A stretch of DNA of 64,000 nucleotides from positions 124,001-188,000 of the forward strand of contig JAZSON010000012.1 of the NCBI GenBank assembly GCA_045536965.1. Direction: 5' to 3'. Shown piece after piece: positions 17,901 to 26,236 of this stretch (its first letter is position 1; every line of letters begins with the position of its first letter). Under the pieces are notes generated by a model, which saw only the letters and a list, made by a program, of their open reading frames with translations, ran no database searches and was not told the DNA's origin. The translations under genes were made by a program, and so were the position numbers. This DNA comes from UBA5448 sp045536965 (lineage in GTDB: Bacteria > Bacillota > Clostridia > Oscillospirales > SIG627).

Positions 17901-18172
17901 AGCGTGACATCAGCCGCGTCTTCAATGCCGAAACTCTGCTGATCGGCTTCGGCGCAGGTGCCTTTGGTGTCCTTGCCACCGTACTCCTCTGCATCCCCAT
18001 TAACATGATCATCCGCCATTACACCGAGATCTCCTCCTTGGGCGCCGCCCTGCCGTTCATGGGCGGATTGCTCCTCATGATCATCAGCATGGCACTGACC
18101 CTCGTGGCAGGTCTGATCCCCTCCCGCATCGCAGCCAAAAAAGACCCCGTGGTCGCCCTCCGCTCCGAATAA
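14942..18172 (+). CDS. MacB-like ABC exporter, ATPase and FtsX-type permease in one chain
   Basis: The protein has 1076 residues. Residues 1-225 are a LolD/MacB-type ATPase: Walker A GPSGCGKTT, Q-loop FQNYNLIPHQTV, signature MSGGQMQRVAIARAL, Walker B ILLADEPTGALD and H-loop VTHNAEL. A charged KKEEKKKTKK linker leads to the first TM (about 265-290), then an extracytoplasmic region of about 640 residues, and three C-terminal TMs with the FtsX motif VLERTKEIGILRAIGASKRDI. The type VII ABC class works by mechanotransmission, exporting peptides or lipoproteins or sensing antimicrobials. The very large ectodomain exceeds MacB's. A Ca-loop-like DADGDGIWDD lies inside it. Monocistronic, with its own promoter and terminator. 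Confidence 0.93.
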   Translation: MLRLRNIQKDYIAGDTIVHALKNINIDFRKSEFVAILGPSGCGKTTLLNIIGGLDRYTTGDLSINGTSTKEYKDGDWDVYRNRSIGFVFQNYNLIPHQTVVANVELAMTLSGVSKKERRRRAIEALEKVGLSDQAYKKPNQMSGGQMQRVAIARALVNNPDILLADEPTGALDTQTSVQVMEILREIAKEKLIIMVTHNAELADTYATRTVRVLDGEVVADTNPVTEEPAVAERKKEEKKKTKKTSMSLFTAISLSVNNLMTKKARTFLTSFAGSIGIIGIALILALSNGIQAYIDEVQENTLSSYPITILREEANVSDMISALTGNHDASERHENDAVYAKTVLYDLFNTMINVEKTQNNLKEFKEYLESENNPIRENTTSILYTYDMEMNIYATDTNGKYVKSDYEALMEQTVAGMTGGSSFQMPMMENMTMMNGSFNIWQQLLPGENGEAVHPLLKEQFDLVGEGSRWPEKEDEIILVLDKYNEITDITQYALGLMSADTIIENTMALMQHQELKLETTRWEYSDILGRTFKLVLSTDLYSDADGDGIWDDLRNNDAALDLIVSNGKTLKIVGIVRPSENVTSTALKGGVLAYTQALTNTVIEGVANSEIYHQQSDPANKNFDIFTGLPFTEEQKEPATGEALLTEANQFFASLNLQEKVALYRNILCKPINEELDAQVSQMMSAYPDRATLEKVILEQLSKEAGMNSDKIKEYLTEYSDEALREMVASSIRNMLLTQYETAGQATLDKIVSQPNATELAMLKAQYQAKLTDRNAKIAFIAAYWSSSISMNPQAAAQYLATQKDSEIDRLADETVTAMATADYAAFAALQKDAEKDQKIADAFDLYFSSLDEEAIVKVYQNHKPATVSSSSLAENLKKLGAADTSSPASIALYTNTFAAKDAIAEGIAAYNAEADEDDRITYTDYVAIIMSSITTIINAISYVLIAFVAISLIVSSIMIGIITYVSVLERTKEIGILRAIGASKRDISRVFNAETLLIGFGAGAFGVLATVLLCIPINMIIRHYTEISSLGAALPFMGGLLLMIISMALTLVAGLIPSRIAAKKDPVVALRSE

Positions 18173-18180
18173 AATATACA

Positions 18181-18221
18181 AAATTCCCTCTGCCGATTTT
18201 TTTCAGCAGAGGGAATTTTTT
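18181..18221. terminator. Rho-independent terminator after ABC exporter
   Basis: The stem TTCCCTCTGC/GCAGAGGGAA is flanked by T-runs in the loop and after the stem. Confidence 0.88.
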
Positions 18222-18260
18222 GTAAACGCAGCGTTATGAATATGGATACACTCAAAATTT

Positions 18261-19139
18261 CTATCCTTGCTGTGCTTCGGGATGATTTTTGCGATAATGC
18301 TCAAAGAAACGATCCATGCAATACGCAGCCGCGCCACCGATAACAACAAAGGCAAAATCAAGCAAAAAGTGTCCAAAATCATCAAACTTGTGCGGCACGA
18401 TCGGCAAAGCCGAAGCAACCACCGCGCCCACAATGATATGGTTGATCACAGCATACTGTTTTCTGAACAAAAAATCCACAGCCCGAGAAAGAGTAAGCAC
18501 CAAAACGGCAACACCTGCAAAAAGGGGCAGCACCACCGAAAGATCGAAGGATGAAAGTCCATCCATCATGGGCTGATACAAACCGAAGAACAACAATGTG
18601 GAAGAAGAACTGGTGCCGGGCACAATCACACTGATCCCCCAAATAACGCCCGCAAAGACAAACCATCCGATATTCGGCGTGACCTGGATGGCAGCGCCAA
18701 GCTGCAAATAAAGCAAAAAACCAAAAAGCAGAACAAAGGAGATGGCCATGGAAACATACGCCGACGTACCTCTTCCTTCTTTACCCGCATCCCGCCAAAG
18801 AGCAGGAAGCATACCGAATATCAAGCCAACAAACACACAAGTGGATAATTCCGCATTGGCCTCCATAAAAACACTGACCAACCGCGCAAGCCCGAAAAAT
18901 CCCACGAAAACACCAATGCCCACAGGAATCAAAACAGAATAATATTTTCGGATATTGCGAATCGGGTTGGAAAGGGTAGCCATGATTGGGCGGTAAAGAC
19001 CGAAAATAACACACAAAAGCCCCCCGCTCACACCGGGAAGAATCCCCCCCAGTCCGATCAGAATGCCCTGCAGCAGTTTGGTAATAAAAGAAAAGGGCGT
19101 GAATCGAAACTTCTTTTTATTCAAATCCGTTTGTTGCAT
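18261..19139 (-). CDS. popT: DUF368 family polyprenyl-phosphate transporter (PopT-type)
   Basis: The protein has 292 residues with about eight TM helices. The signature ILIGLGGILPGVSGGLLCVIFGLY near residue 25 and the repeat-like WGISVIVPGTSSSSTLLFFGLY near residue 175 are the paired inverted motifs of DUF368. Members (PopT) recycle undecaprenyl phosphate across the cytoplasmic membrane for cell-wall synthesis. AGAGG precedes the ATG at 19139. It is downstream, by 47 bp, of a winged-helix regulator on the same strand, which suggests regulated lipid-carrier recycling. The gene symbol rests on family membership. Confidence 0.9.
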   Translation of the reverse strand: MQQTDLNKKKFRFTPFSFITKLLQGILIGLGGILPGVSGGLLCVIFGLYRPIMATLSNPIRNIRKYYSVLIPVGIGVFVGFFGLARLVSVFMEANAELSTCVFVGLIFGMLPALWRDAGKEGRGTSAYVSMAISFVLLFGFLLYLQLGAAIQVTPNIGWFVFAGVIWGISVIVPGTSSSSTLLFFGLYQPMMDGLSSFDLSVVLPLFAGVAVLVLTLSRAVDFLFRKQYAVINHIIVGAVVASALPIVPHKFDDFGHFLLDFAFVVIGGAAAYCMDRFFEHYRKNHPEAQQG

Positions 19140-19186
19140 GATAAACCTCTTTTGGCCGCCGCTTGTGCGGTTTTATAACATAAAAA

Positions 19187-19825
19187 TTACTGTCTTATCT
19201 CTCGCGGCATCTTATACCCGATGCCGGCATGGTTGAAAATACAGTCCGTCTTGAGCTTTTTTCGCAGAGAAGTCATGTGGACTCTCAAAGCGGGCATAGC
19301 CACCCCGCATTCGCGGCATAAATGTTCATAGGTCAAATATTGTCCCGCATGGGAAGCCAATAAAAAGACCAATCTATATTCAGTCGGAGTCAATCCTATC
19401 GGATCGCCATCCAAAAAAACACAACGGGCAGAAAAATCGATCCGAAGCGCGCCAAGGCGAAAAACCCCCTCTTTTTGAAGGCGGGACAGGCCCCGCAAAA
19501 GGGATAGAAATCGCGCCTGCAGCAAAACAGGCTCGCGAGAAAAACGAATATAAGCATCCGCGCCCGCTTCCAGAACCGCAAGCTCGGTGTCCTCTTGGCC
19601 CTCCCTTTGGAAAGCAACCAGCCACGCATCGGTTCTTTTTCGCGCCCACCGAATATCCTCAAGCGCATCGGCAGCCGAAACGACCACATCCGATGTTGCT
19701 CCGTGAAAAGAAGCCTCCGACTCCACCCACTCGATGCGGCAGGGGATATCTTGAAGGAGCACCTCTAAGTTCAAAGCAGATTCCCGCATGTTCGAAAGAA
19801 GCCAAATATAGGAAGATCCTGCCAT
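19187..19825 (-). CDS. Orphan OmpR-type winged-helix regulator with degenerate receiver domain
   Basis: The protein has 212 residues with AGGAGGGG before the ATG at 19825. The C-terminal part (about 118-212) is an OmpR/PhoB winged helix (GLTPTEYRLVFLLASHAGQYLTY type core, then MPALRVHMTSLRKKL and the GIGYKM beta-hairpin). The N-terminal part has receiver-like length and hydrophobic pattern, but where the phospho-acceptor Asp is expected (DVVVSAAD, about residue 50-51) there is Ser/Ala, and the usual Lys is not in place. No histidine kinase gene is adjacent. It is probably regulated without phosphorylation and co-transcribed with the DUF368 gene. Confidence 0.85.
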   Translation of the reverse strand: MAGSSYIWLLSNMRESALNLEVLLQDIPCRIEWVESEASFHGATSDVVVSAADALEDIRWARKRTDAWLVAFQREGQEDTELAVLEAGADAYIRFSREPVLLQARFLSLLRGLSRLQKEGVFRLGALRIDFSARCVFLDGDPIGLTPTEYRLVFLLASHAGQYLTYEHLCRECGVAMPALRVHMTSLRKKLKTDCIFNHAGIGYKMPREIRQ

Positions 19826-19950
19826 GAAACCCCTCCTTTTATGACACAGAACAAATCGTCATTTTATTGTATCACATTTTTTTTGCGATTTCAAGGAAAA
19901 CAAAAAAAGAATCAAACCCGCAAAAATCAAAAAACAGCCGATCGAAAACT

Positions 19951-19979
19951 TTGACAATCTACATATTCTATGGTATTCT
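19951..19979 (+). promoter_or_regulatory. Promoter of the GHL10 lipoprotein gene
   Basis: TTGACA (19951-19956), a 17-bp spacer, and TATTCT (19974-19979). GGGAGGAG follows as the ribosome-binding site for the ATG at 20001. Confidence 0.82.
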
Positions 19980-20000
19980 GTAAAGGGAGGAGAATATGCT

Positions 20001-21350
20001 ATGAAACGATTTTGTTCCTATATGCTTATATTAACATGGATTTTTTTAACATCCTGCGGCGCGCAGCCGCAAATGCCCGCCGATGGCATTCAACCCGATC
20101 CGCCCCCCCTCTCGGAGGAATCTCTGCCAAGTGCGCCCTCCACCGACGAAGCGCCTGACGAATCCACCAAAGCTCCGACAGAAACTCCCGCCGAGCCCAT
20201 CCCGCCGATTCTGACAGACCGCCAAAAACGTCTGCAAAAACTCGTAGATTTGGGCATACCCACCCCAGAAGAGGAGTTTCGCGGTCTTTGGGTCGCCGCC
20301 ACCGACATCAACGCCGTTTTAAAAAATAAAAATGTCGAAGAAGCCAAGCTTGCGCTCGACTCTCTTATGGATGACTGCATCCGCTTTCGTTTGAACACCG
20401 TGATTTTCCATGTGCGTGTCAATAGCGATGCATATTACCTATCTGAAATTTTTCCCTATGCAAACGGCGTTAAATCCCTCTTAAAAAGCGGCTTTGACAT
20501 CCTTGGCTACGCGGTAGAAGCCGCCCATGCGCGCGGACTCGACATTCAAGCCTGGGCCAATCCCTACCAAGTCGGCTCCGACCGTTCCCATGCCAAGTGC
20601 GACGATTATTTCAAGTATGGCAGTTATTACTATTATATCCCGACCTCCCCCGCCGTACAAGATCTCATCGTATCGGGTATGCGTGAGATCATCGATCGTT
20701 ACGATGTGGATGGTCTGCAATATGACGATTATTTTTACACAGGCGGCACCGTTCCCGAGGATGAACCCGCCTATTTTGAAGCCGCCGACTATTTGGAATA
20801 TACCCTTAGCGGCGGTACCCTGTCAGTGGCCGATTGGCGACGAGAGGCGGTCAATCTTCTGATAAAAAGAACCTACGAAACGGCACACAGCCGCCAAGAG
20901 TGCGTTTTTGGTATCAGCCCCGCCTACAACATACAAAAAAATTACCGGGAAAAGTACGCCGATATTTTGCTGTGGATGAAAGACGAGGGCTACATCGATT
21001 ACATCATGCCGCAAATCTATTTCGGATTTGAAAACTCCACCGCCCCCTTCGCAGAGACCACCGAACAGTGGGTTTGCTACGAACGCCTTCCCTCGGTTAA
21101 ACTGTATGTCGGTCTGGCCATTTATAAAACAGGTATGAAAAAGGATGACCACGCAGGCGAGGGCAAAAACGAATGGTATGAAAACAACGACATTATGGCA
21201 CGCGAAGTGCTTTGCGCCCGCGAAAAAAATGCCGACGGTTACTGTTTCTTCCGGCATGCCTACTTCACCCCCGACACAGTGCGCGACAGCGGATACAGCA
21301 AAGATGTTGCCGCCGCCGAAATCGACGCGCTTCTAAAAGTGCTCGCCTAA
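20001..21350 (+). CDS. Lipoprotein, glycoside-hydrolase-like family GHL10 (DUF187)
   Basis: The protein has 449 residues. A signal peptide ends in the lipobox LTSC (Cys at residue 19), followed by a Pro/Glu-rich linker to about residue 75. The catalytic-type TIM barrel then begins FRGLWVAATDI and contains NTVIFHVRVNSDAYY, GLDIQAWANPY, DVDGLQYDDYFY and FGISPAYNIQK, all typical of the DUF187/GHL10 family. These are surface-anchored enzymes thought to act on peptidoglycan or other glycans; activity here is inferred. It stands alone between its own promoter and a terminator, divergent from the popT regulator. Confidence 0.92.
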   Translation: MKRFCSYMLILTWIFLTSCGAQPQMPADGIQPDPPPLSEESLPSAPSTDEAPDESTKAPTETPAEPIPPILTDRQKRLQKLVDLGIPTPEEEFRGLWVAATDINAVLKNKNVEEAKLALDSLMDDCIRFRLNTVIFHVRVNSDAYYLSEIFPYANGVKSLLKSGFDILGYAVEAAHARGLDIQAWANPYQVGSDRSHAKCDDYFKYGSYYYYIPTSPAVQDLIVSGMREIIDRYDVDGLQYDDYFYTGGTVPEDEPAYFEAADYLEYTLSGGTLSVADWRREAVNLLIKRTYETAHSRQECVFGISPAYNIQKNYREKYADILLWMKDEGYIDYIMPQIYFGFENSTAPFAETTEQWVCYERLPSVKLYVGLAIYKTGMKKDDHAGEGKNEWYENNDIMAREVLCAREKNADGYCFFRHAYFTPDTVRDSGYSKDVAAAEIDALLKVLA

Positions 21351-21351
21351 A

Positions 21352-21381
21352 CAAAAATCCCCGACGATGTCGGGGATTTTC
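21352..21381. terminator. Bidirectional terminator between the GHL10 and parvulin genes
   Basis: AAAATCCCCGAC/GTCGGGGATTTT with a short GAT loop. It lies between two converging genes and can serve both. Confidence 0.88.
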
Positions 21382-21386
21382 CGTCT

Positions 21387-22919
21387 TTATAAAGCAATCG
21401 GCTCGGCTACGGCGTTACAAGCACCGTCGTTCGTTTCAATTTTATACTTTTCCTCGTATTGCTTTTCTGTCGATTCCATCGTGTCGTACGCTTCGTTGTC
21501 CATCATTTCACGCGCCGTCACCTTCCACGCGGCTTCTCCCGTACCTACATAATACAAAATATGATATCCGTAGGTTTCAGTCTTCACCATTCCGACATCC
21601 CCCGCCGCATGGGGCAAAAAACACCAGTCTGTTACCGCCTGCATAGATTCTCCCAAAGAATACTTGGTTAAATCGGCAAGCAATCCGCCGCTTGTATCTG
21701 CATCGTCCTCTGAATATCTGGCAACCAATTCGATAAACTTTGCTTCAGCCATGCCGTTTTTACATGCGGCAAAAACATCGTCCGCAACCTTTTTGGCGTC
21801 ATCGTCGGTGTCGTGCTGTAAAAGATCCACTAAAATCTGCCGCACGGTTACTGCAGGATATTCTTCCCTTTTCGGATCGCTTATCAACATGTAAACAGTG
21901 CATTCCACACCGTTATCCAGCACCGTAGTATCGCCCGCTTTATTCCCCTTCTCAAACAAGAAAGCGTCCGCCTCATCCCCTTTTTCGTAGGAATAAGCCG
22001 TCACATTCGTCTTGGCAATCACCGCTTCGATCTCTTGTGCGGTCGGCTGCGTTTCCTCGGGATAAAGCTTGGAAACATTGTTTTTCAACCACGCATCAAA
22101 TTCCGCCGCATCCTTAGATGCACCCAATTCGGTCGCCATCTCCTTCAATTCTTTGAAAGAAAGGCGATCGGAAGCTAGTGTAAAATATTTATAATCGACC
22201 CGATCAATCAAATGGCGGTTTTCGGCATAATATGCATCCAATTCGGCATCGGTATATACATGCGCCGTATCCAGCGATTGGCAGTGCTTATCAGATAAAT
22301 ACTCCAACTCGATTGCACGCCGCACGTCCTTTTCTTTCACACCGCGGCCCCAACGGGAGGGGATATAATCGTCAACCGAAACCCTTTGTTTTTTAGCCTC
22401 GGCAGCGATTTCTTCTATTTTTCGATCGATTTCACCTTGATCCTCCGCGGTCAATTCCATCCCCGCATCAGCTGCCCCTTCGGCGAATTGCAAGATTTTG
22501 CTCACCCTCGCGACAGTCTTTTTCATAAAGAAATCAAACCAACTCTCATTCCCCGAAAACATTTGTTCCTTGAGAGGAATCCCCACGTCAATGCGATCAT
22601 AGACCGACACTTCCGCCTTGTCATTTTCCGTCAGATCACGATAAGTTTCATAAAAATAATACGAAAGCATGGCCGCATCCACTTCATACCGCTCGGAAGA
22701 CAAGGCGGTACGGTTGCGCAAAATCAATCCCGTGTCACGAACCACTCCGACCGATAAGGTAATAACGCCCGCAAGCATGGCAAGAGCAACCAAACCAACC
22801 CCCGACCACACCGCCGCTTTTTTCCAAATTGCAGCGAGTCTTTTTCGACGCATTTTTTGTTTTTTGAGTTCCTTTTGTTGCTTTTCAAAAGGTGTCAGCC
22901 CTTTTTTTCTTTTGCCCAT
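21387..22919 (-). CDS. Membrane-anchored parvulin-type peptidyl-prolyl isomerase
   Basis: The protein has 510 residues from the ATG at 22919 (AAGGA nine bases upstream). A very basic cytoplasmic head (about 1-30, rich in Lys/Arg/Gln) precedes one TM helix (about 36-60). The extracytoplasmic part has a SurA/PrsA-like N-domain, and a PpiC parvulin domain at about 365-475 (VRQILVDLL, ARYSEDDADTSGGLL, VGMVKTETYGYHILYY). The His/Asp-type parvulin residues appear largely kept. Its likely role is folding of secreted proteins at the membrane surface. Unlike PrsA it lacks a lipobox and uses an uncleaved anchor. Confidence 0.88.
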   Translation of the reverse strand: MGKRKKGLTPFEKQQKELKKQKMRRKRLAAIWKKAAVWSGVGLVALAMLAGVITLSVGVVRDTGLILRNRTALSSERYEVDAAMLSYYFYETYRDLTENDKAEVSVYDRIDVGIPLKEQMFSGNESWFDFFMKKTVARVSKILQFAEGAADAGMELTAEDQGEIDRKIEEIAAEAKKQRVSVDDYIPSRWGRGVKEKDVRRAIELEYLSDKHCQSLDTAHVYTDAELDAYYAENRHLIDRVDYKYFTLASDRLSFKELKEMATELGASKDAAEFDAWLKNNVSKLYPEETQPTAQEIEAVIAKTNVTAYSYEKGDEADAFLFEKGNKAGDTTVLDNGVECTVYMLISDPKREEYPAVTVRQILVDLLQHDTDDDAKKVADDVFAACKNGMAEAKFIELVARYSEDDADTSGGLLADLTKYSLGESMQAVTDWCFLPHAAGDVGMVKTETYGYHILYYVGTGEAAWKVTAREMMDNEAYDTMESTEKQYEEKYKIETNDGACNAVAEPIAL

Positions 22920-23106
22920 GGCAACCCGTCCTTTCGAATACATTTTTACAAAACCAGACAAAACTAAAACCGATTGGGTGAAAAATCAAAAAAAATCGGC
23001 ATTTTATCTTCAAACAGTTGCTTTCCGTTGTTAAATGAGTATAATTATATCTGTATATTATATTGTACCACAAAAAACACAATCGACGCAAGAGAGGCGG
23101 CACGTT

Positions 23107-23502
23107 TTGAAAAAAATATTTTCACTTTGCTTTATCGTTTGTATCCTTCTGCTTTCTTTTACAGCCTGCAAAAACGAAGAGGCTGCCTACATCGGATGCT
23201 TTAAGACCTCCGAGTGGTCGGGAGACTTGTTATACAGCTTCACCTTTTCGGAAGACCACAGCGGCGCATACAAAGAATACTTCATCGTCGGAGAAAAAGA
23301 ATTCGAGCAAAACACCCTTTCCTTCACCTGGCGCGTCAAAGACGGACAATTACTCCTCACCTTTGAAGACGGCAAAGAAGAAAATTGGTATCACTCTCTG
23401 AAAGACGATACCTTGGTTATCGCTGTTAACGGCATCACAAAAACCTTCTATCGTACCGATGCAAACGGACAGATCGATTTCACCGTAGAACCCATTGAAT
23501 AA
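23107..23502 (+). CDS. Small lipoprotein, upstream partner of the pseudo P-type ATPase
   Basis: The protein has 131 residues from TTG 23107, preceded by AGAGGCGG; an ATG at 23035 in the same frame would put 24 implausible residues before the signal peptide. MKKIFSLCFIVCILLLSFTAC gives a clear lipoprotein signal with Cys at residue 21. The mature part is about 110 residues of predicted beta strands (YIGCFKTSEW, FTFSEDHSGAYKEYF, WYHSLKDDTLVI), like small lipocalin-like sheet domains. A weak promoter (TTGCTT 23018, TATAAT 23040, 16-bp spacer) lies upstream. Only 10 bp separate it from the ATPase-like gene, so the two are probably co-expressed. Function unknown. Confidence 0.78.
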   Translation: MKKIFSLCFIVCILLLSFTACKNEEAAYIGCFKTSEWSGDLLYSFTFSEDHSGAYKEYFIVGEKEFEQNTLSFTWRVKDGQLLLTFEDGKEENWYHSLKDDTLVIAVNGITKTFYRTDANGQIDFTVEPIE

Positions 23503-23512
23503 AGGAATTATC

Positions 23513-26161
23513 ATGAATTTACTGGAAGTTGACATTGCCGATTTATGTACCATCTTGGGAAGCGACCCCGAGCAAGGTCTGAGCGAAGAACAGGCGGAAA
23601 AAAACCGCCGCGAATTTGGCGCCAATCGGCTTTTTGAAAGCGCGATCCGTTCCCCCGCCGAATTCATTTCAGGCATTTTCGGCGACATGATGGCCCTGCT
23701 CTTCGTCACCCTCTCTTTAATTGCGGTGATGTTGCGGCAGGACTATACCGCTCTGCTCTGTTTATTTCTAACCGTTGGCGGTTATTTTATTTTCCAATCA
23801 GTCGCCTATCTCATCACCCGTCGTATCTACCACCGAATCGACCGCGACCGCGCCATGGTCTGCCACGTAAAAAGAGATGGAAAAATCCTCACCATTGACG
23901 CCGAACAACTGGTTCCGGGAGACATATTGCTGTTACAGCAAGGGGATATTCTTCCGTGTGATGCCCTTGTTATGTCGCAATCCACGTTGCGCGTTTTAGA
24001 AACCAACGTAACGGGAACACGAGTGGCCATGATTAAAAAGGCCCAGAGTGAAATTGTAGGCGAAAAGGACACAAAGCGTCCCTATTTTGAATGTATGCTT
24101 TTCGCAGGCACCATCGTCACGGCGGGACAAGCAACCGCATTTGTCTGCAACACGGGTAAAAACGTCTTTGACTATCGCAACGAAAATGTGCGCAAATCCA
24201 ACAAGCAATACATGCCGCAGATCCACTTAACCTCCATGTTTTTCGCCAAACAAATCTCACTTGTTTGGATCTTGATTTGCTTTTTCATCTTCGTTGTAGG
24301 TGTGGTTCTCAAGCAGGACATCTTTTCCATGTTTTATTTGGCATCCGCCCTCGTCATAGCGGCAGTACCCGAAAGCGTGTCCACCCTCAGTGAATTGGCC
24401 ATCGCCATGCAAATCGATCGCTTGTATAAAAAAAGATGCATCCTAAAAAACCCCGCCGCCATCGACCGCATGTGTGATGTCAATTGTATCATTATCAACA
24501 GCGGAAAATATTTGTTGCTCGATCATATCGTCCCCGACACCTATACGGTAGACGAGTGGATATACAACTTCAAAGAAGACCCCGAAAAAGCCCGCGATTT
24601 ATTCACCGTCTGCATGATGACCGCTCCTCCCGATGCTCCCAACGGTCAAAACAGCATTTTATACAACGGAAAAAGCATCGAACCGCCCCTTGCAGAAGCG
24701 GCGGCTTCCTTGCAGATCACCCGCAAAAGCGTTTTAAAATCCGCATTCATCGTCTACCGACATTTTGATACCACTACGGGTATATCAGGTGCCGTCGTTC
24801 TTAAAAACGAGCGTTACCACATTCTTTCCCGCGGACCGATCAACGCCATTCTTGCTCGTTGCACCCACCGCGAGATAGACGGAAAAACCGTCTATATGAA
24901 CGAAACCGACCGTCTGCGTCTCCGCGATTTGGGTAAAACCATTGCCGACTCCAGTGATCTGGTTATCGCCGTCGCCACCCGCGAAGAATCCTCCCTGCCC
25001 GAAGGCGGCGTTGCCAAAGATTATACAGGTCTTGTGTTCCGTGGCTTTATCGGATTATATACACCCATTCGAGTCGAAGCGGCAAAAGCGGTCAATCTGT
25101 GCGCCAAAGCCGACATCGATGTCCTTTTGATTACCGATGAATACCCCGAAACCGCTTTCGGTCTCGCCAAAAGCGTTTCTATCGTCCAAGAGGAAGACCA
25201 CCAACGCGCCGTAAGCCAACGTGATTATGTCCACATGGACAGAGGTCTTTTCGTTTCGGATCTTCACCGCTATAAAGTGTTTTCCCGCTTGAACAGCGAA
25301 CAAAAACAAGAAATCATCCGTTATCACAAAGACGATGGCGACATCGTAGCCGCTGTAACACAGGGACTTGACGACGCTTTCCCGCAAATGGAATCGGATA
25401 TCTCCTTTGTTCAAAGCAGCGAACCGTCGGCCGCCGTCCGTTATACCGCCGATGTTTTAATGCGCACCCGCAGCTTCGAGGTCATCCCCGAATGTATCCG
25501 TTGTGCCCGCAACATTTATCATAACATCCGCCACATGCTGCAATACATTTTCATGTTGCAGTTTGCCCTGATTGCCGTTAGCTTAATTTCCATATTAACC
25601 GAAGGCAAAACCGTCATTTCTCCCGCTCTGCTGATGATATTCGGCGTGGTCATCTGTCTGCCGACAGCCTGTTCCCTCATTATGGAAAACGATCCTCGCC
25701 AAGCACTGAAACGCCCACCCGGCTATGAAGCGTTGAATCTCAATCCCATCAATCTCTTTTTCATCCCCTTTGTTTGCGGTGCCGCCATCGGCATCGTCAC
25801 CCTGCTCGCCTACCGCTTTGCGCTCATGATGGGCCAAGATGCAAGCGGACAACTTTCAGCCGCAGTCATCACCTTATGCTTAGCAGGATTTTTGCTTGTT
25901 TTCTCCATGCGACAAGATAACAATATGTTTTTGCATTTCGCTTTTTTCCACACAGCTCTCGGCGTCTCCTTTTTAATCACCTTTGCCACTGTATTGCTGA
26001 TCGTATACCTGCCGCCCATGCATACCCTGCTCGGCACGGCGCCACTGCCCTTTTCAGTCTTTATGGCATCCCTCGGACTGTCCTTGCTCCCAATGTTTAT
26101 CAGCGAAATCTTAAAATTTTTTGCCAATCGCATTGATTTATCCCGCAAAAATGCGGTATAA
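23513..26161 (+). CDS. Degenerate P-type ATPase (pseudoenzyme candidate)
   Basis: The protein has 882 residues from ATG 23513 (AAAGGA six bases upstream). It has the full P2-type architecture: N-terminal cation-ATPase domain, M1-M4, actuator domain, P/N domains and six C-terminal helices. Yet the catalytic motifs are altered: TGES reads TGTR (167-170), PEGL reads PESV (286-289), DKTGT reads NSGKY (329-333, so the phosphorylated Asp is Asn), TGD reads TDE (541-543), and TGDGxNDAP reads TQGLDDAFP (616-624). The frame is intact with no stops. ATP-driven ion pumping looks impossible; a scaffold, sensor or regulator role is inferred. It follows a small lipoprotein gene by 10 bp. Confidence 0.9.
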   Translation: MNLLEVDIADLCTILGSDPEQGLSEEQAEKNRREFGANRLFESAIRSPAEFISGIFGDMMALLFVTLSLIAVMLRQDYTALLCLFLTVGGYFIFQSVAYLITRRIYHRIDRDRAMVCHVKRDGKILTIDAEQLVPGDILLLQQGDILPCDALVMSQSTLRVLETNVTGTRVAMIKKAQSEIVGEKDTKRPYFECMLFAGTIVTAGQATAFVCNTGKNVFDYRNENVRKSNKQYMPQIHLTSMFFAKQISLVWILICFFIFVVGVVLKQDIFSMFYLASALVIAAVPESVSTLSELAIAMQIDRLYKKRCILKNPAAIDRMCDVNCIIINSGKYLLLDHIVPDTYTVDEWIYNFKEDPEKARDLFTVCMMTAPPDAPNGQNSILYNGKSIEPPLAEAAASLQITRKSVLKSAFIVYRHFDTTTGISGAVVLKNERYHILSRGPINAILARCTHREIDGKTVYMNETDRLRLRDLGKTIADSSDLVIAVATREESSLPEGGVAKDYTGLVFRGFIGLYTPIRVEAAKAVNLCAKADIDVLLITDEYPETAFGLAKSVSIVQEEDHQRAVSQRDYVHMDRGLFVSDLHRYKVFSRLNSEQKQEIIRYHKDDGDIVAAVTQGLDDAFPQMESDISFVQSSEPSAAVRYTADVLMRTRSFEVIPECIRCARNIYHNIRHMLQYIFMLQFALIAVSLISILTEGKTVISPALLMIFGVVICLPTACSLIMENDPRQALKRPPGYEALNLNPINLFFIPFVCGAAIGIVTLLAYRFALMMGQDASGQLSAAVITLCLAGFLLVFSMRQDNNMFLHFAFFHTALGVSFLITFATVLLIVYLPPMHTLLGTAPLPFSVFMASLGLSLLPMFISEILKFFANRIDLSRKNAV

Positions 26162-26236
26162 TAGTCCACAGTAAGAAGAACATGTCGAAAAATTTGCCAT
26201 GTCACTTAAATTTATTATCTTAGGAGGATATTTATC

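Noticed and set aside
23035..23106. ATG start 24 codons before the lipoprotein signal peptide
   Set aside because: It would destroy the signal peptide; TTG 23107 with AGAGGCGG gives a standard lipoprotein.
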